NCBI GenBank assembly: GCA_965220835.1
Contig: OZ244842.1
Location: 1,798,001 to 1,862,000, forward strand
Length of the DNA: 64,000 nt
Direction of reading: 5' to 3'
Source: Azophilus sp965220835
GTDB lineage: Bacteria; Pseudomonadota; Gammaproteobacteria; Pseudomonadales; Azotimanducaceae
Numbering within the stretch: position 1 is the first letter of the stretch; every line of letters starts with the position of its first letter. The notes under the pieces are model-generated. The model did no database searches. It saw only the letters and a list, made by a program, of their open reading frames with translations, and was not told where the DNA came from. Shown piece after piece: positions 16,474 to 24,028 of this stretch. The translations under genes and the position numbers were made by a program.

Positions 16474-17355
16474 TCAGCCCTTGCGAGCCGCCTTGCCGCT
16501 GGCAATCTGCTGCCGAGCTTCCTTCTCGATCTTCTCCGCGCCGGTCGGGTCCACCCCCATCTCGTAGAGAATGCGCGAGTTGGCGTGGCCCAGATGATGC
16601 AGGCCGAACGCGGAGTGGATGGCGTTGTACATGCCTTGGGCATCCAGCGATTGATTCACGGCGAGCTTGGCCAGCTTCAAGCCAAAGGGGGGCTGCTGGG
16701 CGATCTTTTGGGCGAGCGCCAAGGTGAAATCCGTAAGCTCGGCGTTCGGCACCACGTGGTTGACCATGCCCAGCTCCTTGCCTTCCTGGGCGCTGATGGC
16801 ATCGCCCGTGAAGAGCATCTCCTTAGCCTTGCGGTGGCCCACCTCCCAAGCGTGGACGAAGTACTCGTGGCCGTTGACGCCGAAGGCGATCACCGGGTCG
16901 GAGAACTGCGCGTCCTCGGCCGCGACGATCAGGTCGAAGGGCCAGACCAACATCAGGCCACCAGCGATGGCCTTGCCCTGCACTTGGGCGATGGTTGGCT
17001 TGGGCATGTTGCGCCAGCGCCAGCAGAAGCCGATGAAGACCTCCTGCTCCATGGCCATGTGCCCCTCCTGGCCGGGCCGGCGGTAGCCGCCCACGCCCAT
17101 GATCGGCGGTCCGTAGTCGCCAATGCGGCTGCGGTCCTTCAGGTGGTGGCCTGATGAGAAGTGCGGCCCGTCGGCGCCTATGATGACCACCTTGATGGCG
17201 TCATCGTGCATGGCCACGTTCAGGGCGCGGTCCATCTCGTAGAGCATCTGCTTGTCCTGCGCATTGCGGATGTCCGCACGCGCCAGCATGATCCGCGCCA
17301 CGCCTTCGGCGGGCTCCTCGTAGCGAATCTGCTCAAACACGCTGGCTTCGCTCAT
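16474..17355 (-). CDS. Enoyl-CoA hydratase/isomerase family protein
   Basis: A 293-residue crotonase-fold protein. The two oxyanion-hole segments are seen: ADGPHFSSGHHL (about residues 60-71) and KAIAGGLMLVWPFDLIVAAE (about residues 127-146); AQFSDPVIAFG follows. Such enzymes hydrate enoyl-CoA or isomerise/hydrolyse other acyl-CoA thioesters. Canonical Glu residues of hydratases are not obvious in their usual places (SDPVIAFG instead of GLPE-type motifs), so a different crotonase reaction is possible. The start was moved to ATG 17355 because GGAGG is eight bases upstream of it. Context with CoA-transferases suits a CoA-linked catabolic route. Confidence 0.82.
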   Translation of the reverse strand: MSEASVFEQIRYEEPAEGVARIMLARADIRNAQDKQMLYEMDRALNVAMHDDAIKVVIIGADGPHFSSGHHLKDRSRIGDYGPPIMGVGGYRRPGQEGHMAMEQEVFIGFCWRWRNMPKPTIAQVQGKAIAGGLMLVWPFDLIVAAEDAQFSDPVIAFGVNGHEYFVHAWEVGHRKAKEMLFTGDAISAQEGKELGMVNHVVPNAELTDFTLALAQKIAQQPPFGLKLAKLAVNQSLDAQGMYNAIHSAFGLHHLGHANSRILYEMGVDPTGAEKIEKEARQQIASGKAARKG

Positions 17356-17381
17356 GTTCATTGCCTCCGTTATCGTTCCGC

Positions 17382-17900
17382 TCATGCCAAGGGCCAGATG
17401 CCCACCACCAAGGTACCAAACAGTCCCATCAGGCTCACGATGAATGTCACGAAGAACGTGACCATCCAGCCGATCATTTTCTCAAGCAGGGATTCGATCC
17501 GACCCAAGCGCCCCTCCACCGACTTGAACCGAGCATCGCTGCTGCTCTCAGCCGCATTGAAGCGAGCATCCACCGAATCGAAGCGAGCATCGACCGAATC
17601 GAATCGCGCCTCAAGTGCAGTGAAGCGCGCGTCAACTGTATTGAAGCGCTCATCGACTGACTCGAAGCGCGCGTCAACTGCATTGAAGCGCTCATTAACT
17701 GACTCGAAGCGCTCGTCAATGCGCTCCCACAGCAATTCATCGTTGCGCTCAAACTCCGCCCGCAGACGCTCCGGAGTGACGGCGAACTTCTCGATGGAAT
17801 TAGCGATTGCCGCAATCACCGCCTTGCTTTGCTGCTGGGGCATTTCGGCAGCCTCAAGCCGCTCCGACATCGCTTCGATTTCCCTGACTGTTTGCTGCAT
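17382..17900 (-). CDS. Coiled-coil membrane protein with heptad repeats
   Basis: A 172-residue protein with three parts: an N-terminal helical region (1-58), a run of about eleven heptads of the form RFxxVDA (about residues 64-140), and one C-terminal transmembrane helix (143-168). The heptads are encoded by near-identical 21-bp DNA units. The layout resembles DUF1640/CCDC90-like proteins, in which a membrane helix anchors a trimeric or parallel coiled coil projecting into the cytoplasm. The start at 17900 gives AAGGA eight bases upstream; an ATG two codons earlier is less well spaced. It lies 26 bases upstream of the enoyl-CoA hydratase gene, same strand. Role unknown. Confidence 0.7.
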   Translation of the reverse strand: MQQTVREIEAMSERLEAAEMPQQQSKAVIAAIANSIEKFAVTPERLRAEFERNDELLWERIDERFESVNERFNAVDARFESVDERFNTVDARFTALEARFDSVDARFDSVDARFNAAESSSDARFKSVEGRLGRIESLLEKMIGWMVTFFVTFIVSLMGLFGTLVVGIWPLA

Positions 17901-18186
17901 GATCATGTTCCTTGGTCGCGTTTAGAATATCAAGCCACGCTGAAGCTTCGCCGCGACGCTGACAAGTGGCGATTCGCCCGCCGTTTTGTGGGAAATTGCC
18001 CATTTGGCGACTGACCCTGCCAATGGGCGGAATCGGAAGCACATCGAAATCTATACCAGCCAAGGGCCGCGGCGACCCGCGCAAGCGAAGCTCCAATGCT
18101 CCCGCAACGCGGGCACGCCTTGCCGTGCGTCAATGGCGCGACTAACCTGCACCACTGGTTTCAAGAATTGCTGAGGGGTTGGACTT

Positions 18187-18702
18187 ATGAAGCTGTTTGC
18201 GAAAACCGTGCTCGGCGCGGTCTTGGCCATCATCGGCGTGGTCGCCGTCGTGCTGATCGGCGCGCGCTTTGCCGATGGTCCTTTGGAGATGATCGCTGGC
18301 GGCCCCTTCACCAGCGGCGAACTGCAGACCAAGCCGCCGGCCGATTGGTCTTTCGCGCGGGACATCGAGACCATCGAGTTCCAGTCCTTGGAGCCACCCC
18401 GCTCGCGCACCGTCTGGGTGCTGGCCCACGATGGTCGCCTGTTCATTCCCAGCGGCTACATGAACTCAACTTGGGGCCGCATCTGGAAGCAGTGGCCCAT
18501 CGAAGCTGAGCGGGACGGGCGCATCATCACCCGCATCGACGGCAAGCTCTACTACCAGCAGCTAGTGCGCATCCAGGACGGGCCGGTTCTCGAGCCCCTG
18601 TTGGCGGAACTGTCGCGTAAGTACGCTGGCGGGCAGCGGATACCGGTGGAAGCGGTGACCTCCGGCGCCCTGTGGCTCTTTGAAGTGACGCCAAGCGCAT
18701 GA
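18187..18702 (+). CDS. Membrane-anchored hypothetical protein coupled to a CoA-transferase (paralogue of 12437-12871)
   Basis: A 171-residue protein with one N-terminal membrane helix (residues 5-26, AKTVLGAVLAIIGVVAVVLI) and a beta-rich exported or cytoplasmic domain. It contains IETIEFQSLEPP, TVWVLAHDGRLFIPSG, TWGRIWKQWP and RIDGKLYYQQ, which match in order the lipoprotein encoded at 12437-12871. No named family recognised; a split-barrel fold is a weak guess. Its last four bases (ATGA) contain the start codon of the CoA-transferase gene, the same overlap as in the paralogous pair. Confidence 0.65.
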   Translation: MKLFAKTVLGAVLAIIGVVAVVLIGARFADGPLEMIAGGPFTSGELQTKPPADWSFARDIETIEFQSLEPPRSRTVWVLAHDGRLFIPSGYMNSTWGRIWKQWPIEAERDGRIITRIDGKLYYQQLVRIQDGPVLEPLLAELSRKYAGGQRIPVEAVTSGALWLFEVTPSA

Positions 18703-19970
18703 CGCTCGCCTTCGAAGGGTTGAAGGTCATCGACTTCACCCAAGTTCTGGCCGGCCCCTTCGCCACCCAGCAATTGGCGGCGCTCGGTGCTGACGTCATC
18801 AAGATTGAGCAGCCGGGAACCGGTGACCTGACCCGAGGCGGCAACCCGGAGCGGCCTTCGCCCACCTTCACCACCGCCAACCTCGGCAAGAAGAGCCTCA
18901 CCCTGAACCTCAAGAGCCCGGCTGCCAAGGACATTGTCAACCGCCTCGCCGCCCAGGCCGATGCAGTGGTGGAGAACTTCCGGCCCGGCGTCATGGCCCG
19001 TCTCGGCTTTGGCTACGAGCAGCTGCGCCAGATCAAGCCGGACCTCGTGTACTGCTCCATTTCCGGGTATGGCCAAAGCGGGCCAAAGTCCGCGCTGCCC
19101 GCCTTCGACGGCGCCATTCAAGCCGCTTCCGGCATGATGGCCGTTTCCGGCTTCCCGGACAGCGGCCCGGTGCGGGCCGGGTACTTCGCGGTCGATATGG
19201 CCACTGCCCTGCACGCCGCCTTCGCCTTGGCCGCGGCGCTGTACCGCAAGCATCTCACCGGCGAAGGCCAGCACCTTGACGTGGCCATGATGGACACGTC
19301 CATGATGATGCTTGCCCCGCAGATGACCGCCTACCTCATGAACGGCACCGTGCCGGAACGCATCGGCAACCTTTCGCCCACCCTGCAGCCGACGGTCAAC
19401 GTCTTCCCCACTGCCGATGGCTGCATTCAAATTGTGGCGCTCAAGGAAAAGCAGGCCAAATCGCTCTTTGCCGTGGCTGGCCTTGACGACCGCTACCCGG
19501 AGTTCCCGGACGCCCGCACTCGGTTCAAGCGCAGCGAGGAGGTCGACGCAATGCTCCGCAACGCGCTGAAGCGCCGAGACACCGCCCACTGGCTGGCCGC
19601 CTTGCGCAAGGAGAGCGTCCCCGCCAGCGAAGTGCGGGAACTGCCTGACGTGGCCAGTGACGCCCAATTCGAGCACCGCCAAGCCTTTGTTGAGGTTGAT
19701 TCGCCCGAGCCCGCGGGTCGTGCCGAGCCAGCGGGTCGTGCCGAACCCGCGGGTCATGCTGAGCCCGCGGGTCATGCTGAGCCCGCGGGTCATGCTGAGC
19801 CCGTGGGTCATGCCGCCAAGGCCGTGTTTGCCGGCCACTGCGCCTCCGAGGATGGCCCCAAGCTCAGGCGGGGCGCACCCGGGCTCGGCGAGCACAACGA
19901 GGAGATTCTGGCGGGGCTCGGCTACCGCGCGGCCGAGATTGCGGCCTTCAAGGCAGACGGGACCCTGTAG
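18699..19970 (+). CDS. CaiB/BaiF family CoA-transferase with internal hexapeptide repeat
   Basis: A 423-residue family III CoA-transferase: VIDFTQVLAGPFATQQLAAL, ADVIKIEQPGTGD (CoA-binding signature) and YFAVDMATALHAAF, with the probable catalytic aspartate. Residues 337-372 are six tandem copies of a hexapeptide EPAG(R/H)A, absent from ordinary members and placed near the C-terminus before the usual GAPGLGEHNEEIL segment that closes the protein, so the core fold looks intact. The substrate is unknown. It follows the membrane-anchored gene by an ATGA overlap and precedes the NhaC gene by two bases, so three genes probably form one transcript. Confidence 0.88.
   Translation: MTLAFEGLKVIDFTQVLAGPFATQQLAALGADVIKIEQPGTGDLTRGGNPERPSPTFTTANLGKKSLTLNLKSPAAKDIVNRLAAQADAVVENFRPGVMARLGFGYEQLRQIKPDLVYCSISGYGQSGPKSALPAFDGAIQAASGMMAVSGFPDSGPVRAGYFAVDMATALHAAFALAAALYRKHLTGEGQHLDVAMMDTSMMMLAPQMTAYLMNGTVPERIGNLSPTLQPTVNVFPTADGCIQIVALKEKQAKSLFAVAGLDDRYPEFPDARTRFKRSEEVDAMLRNALKRRDTAHWLAALRKESVPASEVRELPDVASDAQFEHRQAFVEVDSPEPAGRAEPAGRAEPAGHAEPAGHAEPAGHAEPVGHAAKAVFAGHCASEDGPKLRRGAPGLGEHNEEILAGLGYRAAEIAAFKADGTL
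19707..19814 (+). repeat. 18-bp in-frame tandem repeat (6 units)
   Basis: Six exact-length 18-bp units run from 19707 to 19814. Units 4 and 5 are identical (gagcccgcgggtcatgct) and the others differ by a few bases, so the youngest copies are in the middle. Each unit encodes EPAG(R/H)A within the CoA-transferase. The high identity at third positions indicates recent slippage or unequal crossing-over. Confidence 0.95.
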
Positions 19971-19972
19971 CG

Positions 19973-21436
19973 TTGGAGATTCGACAAGCCACCGCCGCCG
20001 ATGCGTTCATCAGCATTGGCGGCACGCTGGCGCTGCTCACGGCTTCCGTGGCGCTGTTCGGCAGCGGCTCTTCCGCCGGCGCCAACCAAATCGCCTTGGT
20101 CTGCGGCGCGGCCATCGCCGCGGGCATCGGCATCAAGAACGGCCATCCCTGGAAGGCGGTGGAACAAGCGAGTGTGGGCGGCATCGCCACCGCCATGCCG
20201 GCCATTCTCATTCTGCTTGCCGTCGGCAGCCTGATCGGCGCTTGGATGATCAGCGGCACGGTGCCGACACTGATCTACTACGGGCTGCTGGTGCTGGACC
20301 CCGGCTTCTTCTACGCCGCTTGCTGCCTGCTATGTGCCATCACGGCACTGGCGATCGGCAGCTCCTGGACGGTGGCGGGCACCTTGGGCATCGCCTTGGT
20401 GGGCATCGCCGCAGCCCTGGGCCAATCAGTCGAGATCACCGCCGGGGCCATCATCAGCGGCGCCTACTTCGGCGACAAGATGTCACCGCTTTCAGACACC
20501 ACCAATCTGGCGCCAGCGGTGACCGGCATCGACATCTTCACCCACATTCGGCACATGACCTGGACCACCATGCCCAGCCTAGCCGCCGCGTTGGCCATCT
20601 TCCTGTTGATCGGCGGCCGTTCCGAAGCGGCACAGGCCGGCCACCTAGACGCCACCCTGACCCTGCTTGAAGCCCACTTCAACATCAGTGCGCTGCAGCT
20701 TGTGCCAGTGGCTCTGGTGATCGGCTTGGCGGTGCGCAAAACCCCCGCCGTGGCGACGATTTTGGCTGGGGCCCTGACCGGCGTGCTGTTTGCCTTGGCG
20801 TTTCAACGACCGGCCATTCTGGCGATGGCCGGCGGTGACGGCAGCGGCGCCGGCACCCTCACGCGAGCCCTTTGGACGGTGCTGTTCGACGGCTACGCGG
20901 CCCGCACCGGCGACGCCAACCTGGACTCGCTGCTGTCTCGCGGCGGCATGAGTTCAATGCTGACCACCGTTTGGCTGATCATCGCCGCCATGGCCTTCGG
21001 CGCGGCCTTGGAAAGGGCCGGCGTGCTGCAGTTCCTGCTACGCGGCCTGGTCAAGCTGGGCCGCAGCACGGGCAGCCTCATCGCCGCCAGCGGCGGCACC
21101 TGCTTCGGCATCAACGTGCTGGCGGCGGATCAATTCATGTCCATCGTGCTCACCGGGCGCATGTTCCGGGACGAGTTTCTGCGCCGCGGCCTGCACGAAA
21201 AAAACTTGGCCCGGGTGGTTGAGGACACGGGCACCATCACTTCGCCGCTGGTGCCCTGGAACACCTGCGGCGCCTACATGGCCGCCACCCTGGGCGTGCC
21301 AACCTTGGCCTACCTGCCCTTTTGCTTTTTCAACCTGATCAACCCGTTGGTGTCGATGGCCTATGGCGCCACCGGCTTCAAGATGGAACCCGCTGAGGCG
21401 GAGCCGCCGGCCGACACCCGGGCGGTGGCGGCATAA
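19973..21436 (+). CDS. nhaC: Na+/H+ antiporter, NhaC family
   Basis: A 487-residue inner-membrane protein with about eleven to twelve hydrophobic helices. The segment GAYFGDKMSPLSDTTNLAPA (about residues 162-181) is the characteristic NhaC motif containing the putative ion-binding aspartates; a second conserved region reads TGTITSPLVPWNTCGAYMA (about residues 418-436). The family exchanges Na+ for H+ or, in some members, malate/lactate. Start is TTG at 19973, two bases after the CoA-transferase stop, with no good ribosome site, which suggests translation by re-initiation. Membership of an operon with a CoA-transferase leaves open an organic-acid substrate. Confidence 0.9.
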   Translation: MEIRQATAADAFISIGGTLALLTASVALFGSGSSAGANQIALVCGAAIAAGIGIKNGHPWKAVEQASVGGIATAMPAILILLAVGSLIGAWMISGTVPTLIYYGLLVLDPGFFYAACCLLCAITALAIGSSWTVAGTLGIALVGIAAALGQSVEITAGAIISGAYFGDKMSPLSDTTNLAPAVTGIDIFTHIRHMTWTTMPSLAAALAIFLLIGGRSEAAQAGHLDATLTLLEAHFNISALQLVPVALVIGLAVRKTPAVATILAGALTGVLFALAFQRPAILAMAGGDGSGAGTLTRALWTVLFDGYAARTGDANLDSLLSRGGMSSMLTTVWLIIAAMAFGAALERAGVLQFLLRGLVKLGRSTGSLIAASGGTCFGINVLAADQFMSIVLTGRMFRDEFLRRGLHEKNLARVVEDTGTITSPLVPWNTCGAYMAATLGVPTLAYLPFCFFNLINPLVSMAYGATGFKMEPAEAEPPADTRAVAA

Positions 21437-21456
21437 CCGGGAAGACTGGTGCGCAG

Positions 21457-22362
21457 CTAAGCGGTGGCTTTGCGCAAAACGTGCAGGTAGCCGTTGGAGA
21501 AGCACCGCTCCGGCTGTGGGCAGGTGTCGAAAAACCCTCTTTCCTTCAAGAGGTTGTGAAAGCGGCGCAGGTGATAGCAGGGCACGCCGGCTTGCAGGTG
21601 GTGCTCCAGATGATAGTTGACGAAGTTCGGCCCGATCAGCAGCCGCTCCCACCAAGACACCAAGGTGGTGACGGTGTTTTCCCGCACATCGGCACTCAAC
21701 CGGTCCAAAGCGACGCCGTGCTCGCTCATGAAGCGAATGCGGGTGACCGCCTGAAAGACCAACAGATAAGCCACCCACCACAGCCCGTAGGCCCAAGGCG
21801 CACCAGCCAATGCCAGCACGCCGAACAGAATGCCGTGGGAGACCAGGAACGGCGCATTGCGGGCGAAGCCGAATGACTTGATCTGCCGGCGAACGTCCTT
21901 GCAGCCGGTGCGGCCGGTGAGGTCCCGGGTCAGCTTGCGGCGCATGCTGGCGGGCGCGGCCGGATAGGCGCTGGCCATGATGAAATCCGGATCCTGTTCG
22001 GTGCCTGCATGGCGATGGTGGCCCAGATGGTAGGCTCGATAGCGGGCTAACGAGGTGTTCATCAGCCCGCCGCAAAACCATGTGCCGAACGCGTCGTTCA
22101 ACCAGCGAGACTGGAAGAAGACTTGGTGGGCGCACTCATGGTAGAGCACGGCAAGGCCCAGCTGACGCCCACCGAGCAGCAGCACCGCCAGCAGCACGGC
22201 GAGCGGATTGAGCCAAAGGACGGGCAAAGCGAAGGCAGCGGCCATCACGGCGAGATTAAACAACGTCATCCAGCCGGCCAGCCAGCCGGAGCGCGCCAGC
22301 AATGGGCGCATCTCCTCGGCGCTCACATAGTCAGAAAGGTTGACTGGTGTCGTGGTGCTCAT
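21457..22362 (-). CDS. Fatty acid desaturase family protein
   Basis: A 301-residue membrane di-iron enzyme. Three histidine boxes are present: HECAH (about residues 75-79), HLGHHRH (about 111-117) and HLEHH (about 254-258), with hydrophobic segments around residues 30-70 and 175-205. It would introduce a double bond into an acyl chain, or hydroxylate a lipid such as a carotenoid, at the inner membrane. Start ATG 22362. It converges on the NhaC gene with a 20-base gap. Substrate not predictable; the third box type (HxxHH) fits acyl-lipid desaturases. Confidence 0.88.
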   Translation of the reverse strand: MSTTTPVNLSDYVSAEEMRPLLARSGWLAGWMTLFNLAVMAAAFALPVLWLNPLAVLLAVLLLGGRQLGLAVLYHECAHQVFFQSRWLNDAFGTWFCGGLMNTSLARYRAYHLGHHRHAGTEQDPDFIMASAYPAAPASMRRKLTRDLTGRTGCKDVRRQIKSFGFARNAPFLVSHGILFGVLALAGAPWAYGLWWVAYLLVFQAVTRIRFMSEHGVALDRLSADVRENTVTTLVSWWERLLIGPNFVNYHLEHHLQAGVPCYHLRRFHNLLKERGFFDTCPQPERCFSNGYLHVLRKATA

Positions 22363-22498
22363 AATGCCGGAATCCTAACGCTTTCGCCGTTTTTTCGCTA
22401 GGCGCACTTGACACTCTTCTGCATGACCTCCTGCTTGAAGGCTCAGACATGGTCAACGACAAATTGCAGCCAGTTCGCATCATCAGCGTTATCGGCCT

Positions 22499-22530
22499 GT
22501 CGGTTCTCGTAGCCGTCGGTTCTCGTAGCC
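22499..22530. repeat. 16-bp tandem duplication
   Basis: The 16-mer gtcggttctcgtagcc occurs twice head to tail in the 241-base gap (22363-22603) between the desaturase start and the small secreted-protein gene. No gene is seen in this gap. Confidence 0.85.
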
Positions 22531-22603
22531 GAGGACTTCGATGGTCAAGTGTCCCGCTTCGCCACGTATCCACAACAGTACACTTTCCGTTACACACTCA
22601 TTG

Positions 22604-23230
22604 CTATGGGATCCACCACTTGCACTCGCCTGGGAATTGCCGGCTCGGGTCGCCGGCCACCGCCAGGAACTCCTTCAACTCTTGCGCCAGCCGCGCCGTG
22701 AATCCCGCGTAGCGGGGGGAGTAGCCGCCAAAACGGCGTCCGCAGTACTCCAAAACTACATGGAAGCCGGACTGGCTCGCCCCAAGCTGCCTGAAGGCGA
22801 CGAATACATAAGTGCGCCCGCTTTCGTCGGTGGCCGTTCGCAGAAGGGCGTCGCCGACATCCAATTCATCCATGGGAATTCGCTGATCAGGGTTCCTTAG
22901 GGAAACCTCCTTCAGCACTGCAACGGCGTAGGCCGCGGCTACCTCCTCGCGGGCGAGCAGGACGTCTGGGCTGGGCGGGCCCTGCTGAGCCGTCGCGCAC
23001 AGGGGAGCGGAGCAGGCGGCCGCAAGCAACAGGGTGGCAAGCGCGTTCGCACGGGTGGCGGAAGGACTGCCTCTCTTGGCCGTCCTCCGCCCATCGACTC
23101 TCCTGTCCCCGCTCCCCGGACGCCAAGGCGGCAGCCGATTCCTTGTGGGAGTGTGACAACCCTGTTTCGGGCGCGCCAAGTGCCGGTGGGGGCCAGAAAA
23201 CCGTGGGCCGAACTGCATTCTAGAGCCCAT
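22604..23230 (-). CDS. Small secreted protein, paralogue of 25626-26045
   Basis: Up to 208 residues; the protein-like part begins near residue 60 with a signal peptide (ALATLLLAAACSAPLCATAQ) followed by about 125 mature residues. The mature part (GRTYVFVAFRQL, HVVLEYCGRRFGGYSP, AGDPSRQFPGEC) aligns with the protein encoded at 25626-26045. The ATG at 23230 is the first start, but the first 55 residues are Arg/Pro-rich and unlike a signal peptide; a non-ATG start nearer the signal peptide is likely. Before IS66 arrived, the paralogue's stop codon (23220-23222) overlapped this gene's start region, so they were adjacent tandem duplicates. Function unknown; exported. Confidence 0.6.
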   Translation of the reverse strand: MGSRMQFGPRFSGPHRHLARPKQGCHTPTRNRLPPWRPGSGDRRVDGRRTAKRGSPSATRANALATLLLAAACSAPLCATAQQGPPSPDVLLAREEVAAAYAVAVLKEVSLRNPDQRIPMDELDVGDALLRTATDESGRTYVFVAFRQLGASQSGFHVVLEYCGRRFGGYSPRYAGFTARLAQELKEFLAVAGDPSRQFPGECKWWIP

Positions 23231-23349
23231 GCGCGCAGTTGCCTGGATAGTCTGCTGTTGGATCGTAAGCGGTCATTCTGAGGCGTCATTGCCGGCTGGC
23301 TTAGCTTGCGGTTTCCTTCGTCGTTCGATGACGAAGGAGCAACCATTCA

Positions 23350-23637
23350 ATGAGTGATGGGAAACGGGCGGCGGTTCGCCGCACGCGGGCGCAGTGGCAG
23401 GCGATCATGTCGCGCTTTGAGCGCAGCGGCCAGGGCCGCCGGGAGTTCTGCGAGGCGGAGGGCCTGGTGCCGGGAACGTTCTCGTGGTGGCGCCGCGAGC
23501 TGGGCCGGTCGCATCCTGACGGTTCGGCGCTGTTCGTTGAGTTGGCGGATGGCCGGCCGGCTGGGCCGTCGTGGGACGCGGAGCTGGAGCTGGGCGGCGG
23601 GCTGGTGCTGCGGGTTCGGCGGCCGCCTTCGTGCTGA
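23350..23637 (+). CDS. tnpA: IS66 accessory protein TnpA
   Basis: A 95-residue small basic protein. The N-terminal part (RTRAQWQAIMSRFERSGQGR, then REFCEAEGLVPGTFSWWRRE) is the helix-turn-helix-like region conserved in IS66 TnpA, a DNA-binding accessory factor required for transposition. ATG at 23350. Its TGA overlaps the GTG of tnpB (GTGCTGA), the usual coupled arrangement. Confidence 0.93.
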   Translation: MSDGKRAAVRRTRAQWQAIMSRFERSGQGRREFCEAEGLVPGTFSWWRRELGRSHPDGSALFVELADGRPAGPSWDAELELGGGLVLRVRRPPSC

Positions 23638-23975
23638 GCCTGGGCGGCGGCTGCCGGATATGGCTGTGCCGCCGCGCGACGGACATGCGGCGCTCGTTCG
23701 ACGGTCTGTCGGCGACGGTGCGCAACGATCTGGGCGCGGACCCGTCCGACGGCAGCTGGTTCGTGTTCGTGAACCGCCGCCGGACGATGCTGAAGGTCCT
23801 GGCGTTCGACGGGGACGGCTGGTGCATCTGGTCGAAGCGGCTGGAGTCGGGGCGGTTCGCGGGACGGGACGGCGCCGGCAGGGCCGAGCTCAGCCGGACG
23901 GCGCTGCTGGCGCTGCTCGAGGGCAAGGACATCGAGGTTCGGCGGCAGCGCAAGCGCCACCGGAGGGCTGCCTGA
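23631..23975 (+). CDS. tnpB: IS66 accessory protein TnpB (Orf2)
   Basis: A 114-residue protein starting at GTG 23631, which overlaps the tnpA stop. It contains the family signatures WLCRRATDMRRSFDGLSA (about residues 11-28), WFVFVNRRRTMLKVLAFDG and GWCIWSKRLESGRF. IS66 TnpB is required for transposition together with TnpC; its biochemical role is not known. Length agrees with the family (about 115 aa). Not related to the RNA-guided TnpB nucleases of IS200/IS605. Confidence 0.95.
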   Translation: MLSLGGGCRIWLCRRATDMRRSFDGLSATVRNDLGADPSDGSWFVFVNRRRTMLKVLAFDGDGWCIWSKRLESGRFAGRDGAGRAELSRTALLALLEGKDIEVRRQRKRHRRAA

Positions 23976-24028
23976 GGGGGTCCGTTCCGGCATAATCCGG
24001 TTTTCGCAGCGATGGACGGCCCCCGAAG

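Noticed and set aside
18552..19895. A 447-codon antisense frame across the CoA-transferase
   Set aside because: The apparent repeat protein (RGLSMT-type units) is just the opposite strand of the 18-bp repeat.
23631..23975. TnpB RNA-guided nuclease
   Set aside because: Only the name is shared; this is the small IS66 Orf2 protein without a RuvC domain.
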